Below, one piece after another: positions 17,976 to 25,182 of a stretch of DNA of 33,650 nucleotides. Under the pieces are notes generated by a model, which had not been told where the DNA came from, searched no databases, and saw only the letters and a list, made by a program, of their open reading frames with translations. The position numbers and the translations under genes are program-made. How positions within the stretch are numbered: position 1 is the first letter of the stretch; each line of letters starts with the position of its first letter. This stretch comes from Candidatus Acidiferrales bacterium (GTDB lineage: Bacteria; Acidobacteriota; Terriglobia; Acidiferrales; UBA7541), in contig JASHRN010000163.1 in assembly GCA_030037335.1 (NCBI GenBank), forward strand, positions 1-33,650, written 5' to 3'.

Positions 17976-18479
17976 ATGCGAAAACTTTTGGTTCTGTATT
18001 CGTTCATCTGCTTATTTGGTTATTCCAATGCGTGGGCTACTCAACAAAAGCAAAAGAGGGAGATGAACGGCGCTTCGGGAGAAGTTTTTGCTTCCGTGGC
18101 TGACGAGATCAATCACGACATTGGCGAAATGCTTGGAGCGTGGCAAGTCGGCGACATCGAGGCGATGCACAGCTACTATGCCGACGACGCCACGTGGGTT
18201 TCCGGAAGCTTCAACGCACCGGTTGCGGGCTGGCAGAATTACGTGCCGCAATATCTCCAAAGTCGCAAGGGCTTCACCGGGATTCAACTCATCACGCGCA
18301 ATGTCAATATCTTCCATTACGGAGATACAGCCTGGGCATGTTACCAGTGGGAGTTCATGGGTCTCAGTGAAGGCAAATCAGTCAGCGCGCGGGGGCAAAC
18401 GACGCTTGTGTTTGTAAAGCAGGGTGGGCGCTGGCTGATTGTGCACAACCACACTTCACAACTTTGCCCGGGATCGTAG
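17976..18479 (+). CDS. Secreted SnoaL-like / DUF4440-type small protein
   Basis: A 168-residue protein with a signal peptide (MRKLLVLYSFICLFGYSNAWA, cleavage near residue 21) and an NTF2-like fold. The fold shows in the spacing of EMLGAWQVGDIEAMHSYYADDATWVSG, then AGWQNYVPQYL, then WACYQWEFMG, and a last strand GRWLIVHNHTS. That C-terminal pattern (WLIVHNHTS) is typical of DUF4440/SnoaL_3 proteins. The ATG at 17976 is preferred because GGGGG lies five bases upstream; the ATG at 17934 would mask the signal peptide. It follows the PIG-L gene by 189 bases and may have its own promoter. Such proteins bind small ligands or act as isomerases or hydrolases; no activity can be assigned. Confidence 0.85.
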   Translation: MRKLLVLYSFICLFGYSNAWATQQKQKREMNGASGEVFASVADEINHDIGEMLGAWQVGDIEAMHSYYADDATWVSGSFNAPVAGWQNYVPQYLQSRKGFTGIQLITRNVNIFHYGDTAWACYQWEFMGLSEGKSVSARGQTTLVFVKQGGRWLIVHNHTSQLCPGS

Positions 18480-18512
18480 GGCAAAAGAGAGATTTCGCGA
18501 TTCAGAGGGGGA

Positions 18513-18788
18513 TCAAAAACTCTTATACCCCTGCCAAATCCATAAACTTGCGCTCACTGCGGCGAGCACAATCCAGGCGATCATAACGGCTCGAATCACA
18601 GGATTGATACGCTCGATCCGGGCTACGACTTCCTGTTGGGCCTTCGCTAGCATTGGATCAGCAAGGTAAAGTTGATCATCCTCATGCGATTCGAGCGTTC
18701 CGCGGTAAATAATCAGGCAGAACCATGCTGCGAGCACCACACCACTGGCAATCAGAAATGAAAAAGATGTGATGTGAAACGCGTCCAT
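18513..18788 (-). CDS. Small two-span membrane protein of unknown function
   Basis: A 91-residue protein with two hydrophobic spans (about 7-28 and 65-86) separated by an acidic, soluble loop (LESHEDDQLYLADPMLAKAQQEVVARIERINP). The ATG has a strong GGAGG five bases upstream. A perfect TATAAT lies 72 bases before it on the same strand. The loop sequence gives the impression of an amphipathic helix. I know of no named family. It converges with the SnoaL-like gene, the two stops being 33 bases apart. Good translation signals and a promoter make a real gene likely. Confidence 0.8.
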   Translation of the reverse strand: MDAFHITSFSFLIASGVVLAAWFCLIIYRGTLESHEDDQLYLADPMLAKAQQEVVARIERINPVIRAVMIAWIVLAAVSASLWIWQGYKSF

Positions 18789-18852
18789 CGTGGCCTCCTC
18801 GCCCAGAGGCCAGCAACACCCTGGAAGACAACCGGCCTTCCGGGCCCTTAAT

Positions 18853-18874
18853 TGGCGGGATTATACCACCGCCA
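18853..18874 (-). promoter_or_regulatory. Promoter -10 box inside an inverted repeat
   Basis: On the minus strand a perfect TATAAT (18865 to 18860) precedes the small membrane protein gene. The -35 region is poor. The hexamer is flanked by TGGCGG (18853-18858) and CCGCCA (18869-18874), a 6-base inverted repeat with a 10-base centre containing the -10 box. A repressor bound there would block the promoter; this is inference. Confidence 0.45.
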
Positions 18875-19020
18875 GAGCAACATAAGTGAAACATGGAAGC
18901 GGTGCGGCTGCGCATGTAGTGTTGTTCCATCGCTGCTCAAATCGCTGGCACTGTTGAGAGTAGAGCTTTGCAGCTTCAAAAATTTGGAAAAATGATCTGA
19001 CCGTGGCCGCTCGCCCCTCG

Positions 19021-19049
19021 TTGACAAAGACCATATCGAGCGGCAGAAT
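19021..19049 (+). promoter_or_regulatory. Promoter for tRNA-Leu
   Basis: A perfect -35 TTGACA at 19021-19026 is followed after 17 bases by CAGAAT at 19044-19049 (four of six consensus bases). Transcription would begin near 19056, giving a leader of about 25 bases before the tRNA at 19081. Position and spacing fit well. Confidence 0.7.
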
Positions 19050-19080
19050 GAGCTCTCTACATCGCTTGCTCCTGTATTTT

Positions 19081-19167
19081 GCCCAAGTGGCGGAATTGGC
19101 AGACGCGCTAGATTCAGGGTCTAGTGGCCGCAAGGTCGTGGAGGTTCGAGTCCTCTCTTGGGCACCA
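19081..19167 (+). tRNA. tRNA-Leu (anticodon CAG)
   Basis: The acceptor stem pairs GCCCAAG (19081-19087) with CTTGGGC (19157-19163), followed by A and an encoded CCA. The anticodon arm pairs CTAGA with TCTAG around the loop TTCAGGG, so the anticodon is CAG at 19115-19117 and reads CTG. A long variable arm (TGGCCGCAAGGTCG) is the class II feature expected of leucine tRNA. The T-loop GTTCGAGTC is present. The 87-base length including CCA is normal. Confidence 0.98.
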
Positions 19168-19322
19168 TCCGTTTCTCATTAAGGATGTAACTGCGCTCGC
19201 CGGTCAATCATCGAAAAAATGCAACTCTGTTTTGAAGTTCGAACCGGCCTCATATTCTTTCCTTTTGGAGATGGCCTGCGATTCAAATTAAGAAGGCCAC
19301 AACTGCGCGCAGCTGGTTCAGG

Positions 19323-21470
19323 ATGGTCGGGGAGATGGCGAGAACAGTTCTTGTGGGCAGACCGTACCCTCAGGGTGCTACCTGGGATGGTTCCGGCGTA
19401 AATTTTGCTCTTTACTCGGAGCACGCTACAGCGGTTGATTTGTGCCTCTTTTCTTCGCGAGACGACCGCGAGCCCGAAATAATTCGGCTTCCTGAACAGA
19501 CTTCCTTCGTTTGGCACGGTTATCTTCCGAATGTGCAAGCTGGACAGCTCTACGGCTATCGGGTCGTCGGCCCCTATGAACCGGACAAAGGGCTGAGATT
19601 CAACCCGTCTAAGCTGCTCATCGATCCGTACGCTGTGGCGATCAGTGGAGAAGTCGACTGGAAAGCGCCAGTTTTCCCGTATGCGATTGGTGATGCTGCA
19701 GAGGATTTGAAGGCTGACGACAAGGACAGCGCCTGGGGCATGCCGAAGTGCATCGTAGGCAATCCCCACTTCGACTGGGAGGGCGACCGGCCTCTCAAAA
19801 TACCGCTGAGCGATTCGATAATTTACGAAGTACACGTGAAGGGCTTCAGCGTTTGCAAGCCTGAAGTTCCGCCCGAACTTCGCGGGACGTACGCTGGTTT
19901 AGCGTCGGAAGCGAGCATCAAGCATTTCAAGTCATTGGGAGTGACAGCCATCGAACTGATGCCGATTCACGATTTTCTGGACGATAAAATTCTTGTTGAT
20001 CGAGGATTGAAAAACTACTGGGGATATAACACCACGAATTTCTTCTCTCCCGCGGCGCGATATTCTGCCTCTGGCGATTCCGGCAGTCAGGTTGCTGAAT
20101 TCAAGTCAATGGTCAAGGCCCTTCATCGTCAGGGTCTCGAAGTGATTTTGGACGTGGTCTACAACCACACTTCCGAAGGAAACCATTTGGGTCCAATGCT
20201 GAGTTTTCGTGGCGTGGACAATCTGACCTATTACCGCGTGACGCCTGACAATCCACGCTACTACATGGATTACACGGGGACCGGCAACACGCTCAATGTC
20301 CGACATCCGCAGGTTCTGCGGCTGATTATGGACAGCCTGCGGTACTGGGCGATAGAAATGCACGTAGATGGTTTCCGGTTCGACCTGGCTGCGGCTCTTG
20401 CGCGAGAATTGCACGACGTCGACCGCCTCTCGTCTTTTTTTGACGTTATTTATCAGGACCCTGTGCTTTCTCAATTGAAATTGATTGCTGAACCGTGGGA
20501 TGTGGGCGAAGGAGGATATCAAGTCGGAAAATTTCCGGTATTGTGGGCGGAATGGAATGGAAAATACCGCGACACGGTGCGGCGCTATTGGAAGGGGGAC
20601 CCTGGGCAGCTTTCGGACTTGGCATACCGTCTGATGGGTTCGAGCGACTTGTATCAGCACGATGGACGACGGCCCTTTGCTAGCATCAATTTCGTCACCG
20701 CACACGACGGATTTACGCTCAACGATCTGGTGAGTTACAACGAAAAGCACAATGAGGCGAATGGCGAAGACAATCGGGACGGATCGAACGAGAATCATTC
20801 CTGGAATATGGGCGTAGAGGGTCCGACCGATGATCCTAAGATCATGGAGATGCGCGAGCGACAGAAACGCAATTTTCTTGCGACGCTTTTTCTTTCGCAA
20901 GGCGTGCCCATGCTTTCGGGCGGCGTTGAAATTAGCCGCACTCAGCACGGCAATAACAATGCCTACTGCCAGGATAATGAGACGACTTGGTTCGACTGGG
21001 ACCTGGACGAAAGAAAACAGGACCTGCTGGAATTCACTTCCAATCTAATCAAATTCAGGCTCGATCACCCTAATTTCCACCGTCGGAAATTCTTCCAGGA
21101 CCGCAGCATTCGCCACGCAGAGGACGCTGACGTGCTGTGGCTTCGGCCCGATGGCAGGCAAATGACGGACGAGGAGTGGGATCAGGGCTGGCAGAAGTGC
21201 ATCGGAGTATTTCTCAATGGGCATACCCTCGGAGACGTCAATCTGAACGCTCAACCCGTGATGGACGATGATTTCCTATTGCTCCTGAATTGCCACTATG
21301 AACCAGTTGATTTTTCCATTCCCGAGCTTGAATCGGATCGTAAGTGGGAAGTCGTATTTGATACGCGAGATGCCGCCTTCTCGGAATCGGGGAAATCAGT
21401 TGGCGCTGGTGAATCCATCCAGTTAATCGAGAGGTCTTTGGTTCTTCTACGCGCCCGCAACGGGCGTTGA
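19323..21470 (+). CDS. glgX: Glycogen debranching enzyme (isoamylase type, GH13)
   Basis: Cytosolic hydrolase that cuts alpha-1,6 branches of glycogen left after phosphorylase action. The N-terminal CBM48-like domain (about 12-130, with GATWDGSGVNFALYSEHA) is followed by a GH13 barrel. Visible catalytic sites are DVVYNH at 277-282, the nucleophile Asp354 in VDGFRFDLA, the acid/base Glu390 in AEPWD, and Asp462 in TAHDGFT. The GlgX/isoamylase trait NGEDNRDGSNENHSWN near 480-495 is present. Length 715 is usual. ATG at 19323 is taken; ATG at 19335 (MARTVLVGRP) is equally possible, each with a G-rich site very close upstream. No other glycogen gene is near. The last codons form a GC hairpin (21452-21466) without a T-run. 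Confidence 0.94.
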   Translation: MVGEMARTVLVGRPYPQGATWDGSGVNFALYSEHATAVDLCLFSSRDDREPEIIRLPEQTSFVWHGYLPNVQAGQLYGYRVVGPYEPDKGLRFNPSKLLIDPYAVAISGEVDWKAPVFPYAIGDAAEDLKADDKDSAWGMPKCIVGNPHFDWEGDRPLKIPLSDSIIYEVHVKGFSVCKPEVPPELRGTYAGLASEASIKHFKSLGVTAIELMPIHDFLDDKILVDRGLKNYWGYNTTNFFSPAARYSASGDSGSQVAEFKSMVKALHRQGLEVILDVVYNHTSEGNHLGPMLSFRGVDNLTYYRVTPDNPRYYMDYTGTGNTLNVRHPQVLRLIMDSLRYWAIEMHVDGFRFDLAAALARELHDVDRLSSFFDVIYQDPVLSQLKLIAEPWDVGEGGYQVGKFPVLWAEWNGKYRDTVRRYWKGDPGQLSDLAYRLMGSSDLYQHDGRRPFASINFVTAHDGFTLNDLVSYNEKHNEANGEDNRDGSNENHSWNMGVEGPTDDPKIMEMRERQKRNFLATLFLSQGVPMLSGGVEISRTQHGNNNAYCQDNETTWFDWDLDERKQDLLEFTSNLIKFRLDHPNFHRRKFFQDRSIRHAEDADVLWLRPDGRQMTDEEWDQGWQKCIGVFLNGHTLGDVNLNAQPVMDDDFLLLLNCHYEPVDFSIPELESDRKWEVVFDTRDAAFSESGKSVGAGESIQLIERSLVLLRARNGR

Positions 21471-21611
21471 GCTGAAACGTATACCGTTTCGGATGCATGC
21501 TTTTGCGCGTTCTGATCACTCCTTCTGCGCTGTTATTTTCCTGAATTTGGTTCTATCATTCGCCGCGCTATTTATTTTGATCCCGTCATGTTCGGTTGGA
21601 AGGAGAGACTG

Positions 21612-24356
21612 ATGAAGCACTCAAGCAGGCCCGCCCGCTGCCTTAGAGGCACCCTGGGCATGAATCTTACACTCGCTGGCATTCTTCTAATTCTGCTCTC
21701 GGTGAACATTGGCGTTCGTGCTGCCGGTCCACGGCAGGCCGCGCAAACCGCAGCCGCCGCGCCTGTCACACCAAACTATACGCTGGCGGCTCGATTTGTT
21801 CCCTCGCAGGTCAGCAAGCTCGTTTTTGATACCAGCGTGATGCCGCATTGGTTCGAGCTCTCCGACCGCTTCTGGTACAGCTACGAGACTCCCGATGGGA
21901 CGCGATATTGGATGGTGGATCCTCTTCGCCGCTCGAAGGCGCCTCTTTTTGATAATGCGAAACTTGCAGCCCAGCTTTCCACACTGACGAATTTTCCTTA
22001 TGACGCGCAACACCTGCCCATCAAGAATCTGAAACTGGTCAAGAAAGATACAGCGCTCCAGTTTGACATCGAAGTTTCCAAGGATGCGGTGATCCCGAAT
22101 GAACCCAAGAAAGCAGAAGATACTGAAGAGACGATTCAGGAAGGAAACGAGCAGAAGCAGACGCAGCAAGTCGGGCAGCGCCAGCAGAACGAGCAGGCCG
22201 GCACGTCTGGAGAAAAACCAGAAGCAAAGCCCGAAACTCGAAAAATCTATTTCGAATATGATCTGGCCAGCGGGAAACTGACGCGTCTCGACGGTTTTGA
22301 AGCTCCTCCGGTGAAGCCGATGTGGGCTTCCATCTCGCCGGATGAAAAGACGATTGTCTTCGCGCGCGGCTACAACTTATACATGATGGACGCTGCCAAT
22401 TACGCCAAGGCTGCGAAAAATCCAGGCGACAAGACGGTGGTTGAAACGCAACTCACCACCGACGGTGTCGCAAAGTACAGTTATGCCCGAGTGCTGGTTG
22501 ACGAGGAAATCGAAGAGCTGAAGAAGTCACAAAAGGGAGATACAAATCAGGAGGGCCCGCGAACGCCCGCAATTCCCATCGTCTGGTCGAAAGATTCGAA
22601 GAAATTCGCTCTAGTTCGTTCCGATGATCGCAAAGTCGCTGACCTTTGGGTGATTCACACACTCGGGAATCCACGTCCGACGCTCGAAACTTACAGCTAT
22701 GCAATGGCTGGCGACGTAAACGTGCCGCAGCAAGAGCTGCAAGTGTTTGACGTCGCGAGTAAGCAACACGTATTGATTCAGACTGCCGCATTCAAAGATC
22801 AAACCCTCACCATTGCGACCGACCGCCTTCTGGCGCGCGACCGCGAGCATGAGGAGCAACGGCTGCAAGGTGAGCGAAGGAATTTCGGCGGCTTCGGCCC
22901 TTTCATGGAGGGTCCATGGCTCTCGGACACTTCCAACAAGATCTACTTCTTGCGTTCCAGCCGGGACCTGCATCGCATTGATGTCTGTGTGGCGGATACG
23001 TCCACAGGTGTCTCCAAAGCGCTTATTGAAGAGCGCTCGAATGTATACCTCGATACTCAGCCTCTTCGGCAGATTGGGAACGGAAAAGAGCTGATCTGGT
23101 GGTCTGAGCGGGATGGCTGGGGCCACTACTATCTTTACGATTCCAATGGCCGCCTGGAAAATCAAATCACGTCGGGCGAATATATGGCTGGCCCAACTCT
23201 TTTTATAGATGACAAAACTCGAACCATGTATTTCATGGGCAACGGCCACGAGGCCGGAGAAAATCCATACAACGAACATCTTTATCGAGTAAGTCTCGAT
23301 GGTTCTGGCTTGAAGCTTTTAACTCCCGGCAATTTTAACGATGAAATCAGTGCGTCGGATTCCGGCAAGTATTTCATCAACAATTTTTCTCGCGTGGATA
23401 CACCGGCTCGATCCTCGCTCTACGATGATCAGGGTGAGCTACTGGCCAATCTGGAGACGACGGACGTTTCGCGCTTGCTCGCGGCGGGCTTCAAATATCC
23501 CGAGCCTTTTCACGTCAAGGCTGCGGATGGCGTGACCGACCTTTATGGCGTGATGATCAAGCCATTTGACTTTGATCCCTCCCGCAGGTATCCAGTGATT
23601 GAGTATGTTTATCCGGGGCCGCAGACAGAGAGCGTCGACCGCTCTTTTACACCAAAGGATCAGAATATTGCCCTTGCCCAGCTCGGTTTTATCATCGTCG
23701 AAGTCGGCAATCGCGGCGGAAGCCCGCATCGTGACAAGTGGTACGATGCCTACGGCTACGGCAATCTGCGCGACTATGGTCTCGCCGACAAAGAAGTGGC
23801 CGTTCAAGAACTGGCGGCCATGCACCCCTACATTGACATTGATCGCGTTGGAATCTGGGGACATTCCGGAGGCGGGTTTATGACTGCCGCGGCGTTGCTG
23901 CAGTATCCCGACTTTTTCAAAGTGGGCTGGTCGGAGTCAGGCAATCATGAAAACAACGTTTACAACAAGTATTGGAGCGAGAAGTATAACGGCATCAAAG
24001 AAATGGATCAAAAAGACGGCACAGTGAAATTCCTCTACTCGATTGAGAAGAATTCCGAGCTGGCTCGGAATCTCAAAGGCCACCTGATGCTTACTACCGG
24101 AGACATGGACAATAACGTTCATATGGCAAATACGATGCGGCTCGCGAATGCTTTGATCAAGGCGGACAAGCGTTTCGATATGTTCGTTTTTCCCGGTCTT
24201 CGCCATAGCTACATGCCCGACGCCGAATACGTTTTCTGGATGCGGGCAAATTACTTTTGCCGATGGCTCCTTGGTTCATCGGAAACGGGTCCGGACGTTC
24301 TCGAACTTGCGCGCGAGCATCAAGCTACGCCGAGCAACAAATCCGATGTGAACTAA
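21612..24356 (+). CDS. Secreted prolyl oligopeptidase-family (S9B, DPP-IV-like) serine peptidase
   Basis: A 914-residue periplasmic or extracellular peptidase. ATG at 21612 is chosen for AAGGAGAG just upstream. A signal peptide occupies about 1-37 (core LTLAGILLILLSVNIGVRA). Residues 80-620 are a DPP-IV N-terminal beta-propeller (YWMVDP, WASISPDEKTIVFAR, WSERDGWGHYYLYD). The C-terminal alpha/beta hydrolase has Ser752 in GHSGGG, an aspartate in TGDMDNNVH (D831 or D833) and His865 in LRHSYMP. A glutamine/glutamate-rich low-complexity stretch near 165-205 interrupts the propeller and may be a flexible loop. Family members release N-terminal dipeptides or cut small peptides. The stop overlaps the stop of the convergent gene by three bases. 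Confidence 0.93.
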   Translation: MKHSSRPARCLRGTLGMNLTLAGILLILLSVNIGVRAAGPRQAAQTAAAAPVTPNYTLAARFVPSQVSKLVFDTSVMPHWFELSDRFWYSYETPDGTRYWMVDPLRRSKAPLFDNAKLAAQLSTLTNFPYDAQHLPIKNLKLVKKDTALQFDIEVSKDAVIPNEPKKAEDTEETIQEGNEQKQTQQVGQRQQNEQAGTSGEKPEAKPETRKIYFEYDLASGKLTRLDGFEAPPVKPMWASISPDEKTIVFARGYNLYMMDAANYAKAAKNPGDKTVVETQLTTDGVAKYSYARVLVDEEIEELKKSQKGDTNQEGPRTPAIPIVWSKDSKKFALVRSDDRKVADLWVIHTLGNPRPTLETYSYAMAGDVNVPQQELQVFDVASKQHVLIQTAAFKDQTLTIATDRLLARDREHEEQRLQGERRNFGGFGPFMEGPWLSDTSNKIYFLRSSRDLHRIDVCVADTSTGVSKALIEERSNVYLDTQPLRQIGNGKELIWWSERDGWGHYYLYDSNGRLENQITSGEYMAGPTLFIDDKTRTMYFMGNGHEAGENPYNEHLYRVSLDGSGLKLLTPGNFNDEISASDSGKYFINNFSRVDTPARSSLYDDQGELLANLETTDVSRLLAAGFKYPEPFHVKAADGVTDLYGVMIKPFDFDPSRRYPVIEYVYPGPQTESVDRSFTPKDQNIALAQLGFIIVEVGNRGGSPHRDKWYDAYGYGNLRDYGLADKEVAVQELAAMHPYIDIDRVGIWGHSGGGFMTAAALLQYPDFFKVGWSESGNHENNVYNKYWSEKYNGIKEMDQKDGTVKFLYSIEKNSELARNLKGHLMLTTGDMDNNVHMANTMRLANALIKADKRFDMFVFPGLRHSYMPDAEYVFWMRANYFCRWLLGSSETGPDVLELAREHQATPSNKSDVN

Positions 24357-25093
24357 GAACGGCGGGAAAAGACTTTTCGGATCACACTCGAGCCGGTCGC
24401 ATGCAGCTCCGATTCAAATTTAGCGGCTGCGCGGCGGCCTTGGTCCAGCAGAGGCGAATCCAAGAGGAATCCGCAGCGATCGACGAATGGTCCGGCTGGA
24501 ACAGAAACACTTGAGCGTGATTTGGCACGCCTATCCTGCCGAAGCGTACGGTAGAGCTCCAGATCGCGGAAGAATTCGGCAAATTCCTGCTCTGAAAAGT
24601 CAAGGCTGCGTCCGAGAGCGAGGTAAAATTCATCGCGAAATAGCTTGATCAGTTCAGCTTGGGCTGTACTCATCTTTTGCGTTGAGCGTCCGCCTAAGCG
24701 CTCCGCGCCTTCTTCCTCTGCTTGCAGGGCAAGCGTCAGAAGCGCTTCGCGGCGAATTGTCTCCACGAGCTCGTGATAGCGCCCGGGGTTCGAGATGCGG
24801 CCAGGCCGCCCGCGCTCACTTGCGTACCAGCGGAGAAAGCGGTGCACGAGAGCTCCTCGGTCAATCGCGACCAGAAGCTGGAAGGCCAGTTCCTGCGCAC
24901 GCACGGCCGCTTGTCGCGGAGGCATCAGGTTTTGCTGAGCGCGCCGTCGTTTCGAACGAATGACGCGCTTCGCAGATTTACTTCGCAGACTCCTCGTTAG
25001 CTTGGTGCGGCGTAACGACTTTGTGCGCTTTCCAACCGGCTTTCGTCGGCCGCGCTTCTTCTCTTCCAGAACTCCTTTTCTCTTTTTCGCCAA
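24353..25093 (-). CDS. Lysine/arginine-rich protein of unknown function
   Basis: About 246 residues if a TTG at 25093 is used (AAGG eight bases upstream). An ATG at 25156 would begin inside the Lon terminator hairpin and translate it, so it is unlikely; the ATG at 24925 gives a shorter form without the basic tail. The first 55 residues are extremely basic, with Lys/Arg/Ser runs like nucleic-acid-binding tails. The remainder is predicted mostly helical, with VRAQELAFQLLVAIDRGALVHRFLRWY, then a helix-rich middle, and FSEQEFAEFFRDLELYRTLRQ. I do not recognise a family. It follows lon on the same strand, beyond a strong terminator. A role on DNA or RNA is only a guess from the charge. Confidence 0.6.
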   Translation of the reverse strand: MAKKRKGVLEEKKRGRRKPVGKRTKSLRRTKLTRSLRSKSAKRVIRSKRRRAQQNLMPPRQAAVRAQELAFQLLVAIDRGALVHRFLRWYASERGRPGRISNPGRYHELVETIRREALLTLALQAEEEGAERLGGRSTQKMSTAQAELIKLFRDEFYLALGRSLDFSEQEFAEFFRDLELYRTLRQDRRAKSRSSVSVPAGPFVDRCGFLLDSPLLDQGRRAAAKFESELHATGSSVIRKVFSRRS

Positions 25094-25121
25094 TCGTATG
25101 GCCTTATGCGTGAAGAAAATC

Positions 25122-25151
25122 AAAAAACCCGGCGGGAATGCCGCCGGGTTT
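25122..25151 (-). terminator. Intrinsic terminator after lon
   Basis: On the minus strand an 11-base perfect stem (AAACCCGGCGG, loop CATTC, CCGCCGGGTTT) runs into a T6 tract (complement of 25122-25127). It lies 32 bases beyond the lon stop. On the plus strand only three T follow, so it acts mainly on lon. Confidence 0.93.
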
Positions 25152-25182
25152 CTCATATTACTCTATCGGTTGCTCTGTATTC

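Noticed and set aside
21452-21466. GC-rich hairpin CGCCCG-CAA-CGGGCG at the glgX stop
   Set aside because: No T-run follows, so an intrinsic terminator is not supported; it consists of the last coding triplets.
22611-23279. 222-codon minus-strand frame
   Set aside because: Antisense to the S9 peptidase, which has full-length family structure.
25125-25156. ATG at 25156 as the start of the basic protein
   Set aside because: Its first 15 codons are the lon terminator hairpin, so a downstream start is far more likely.
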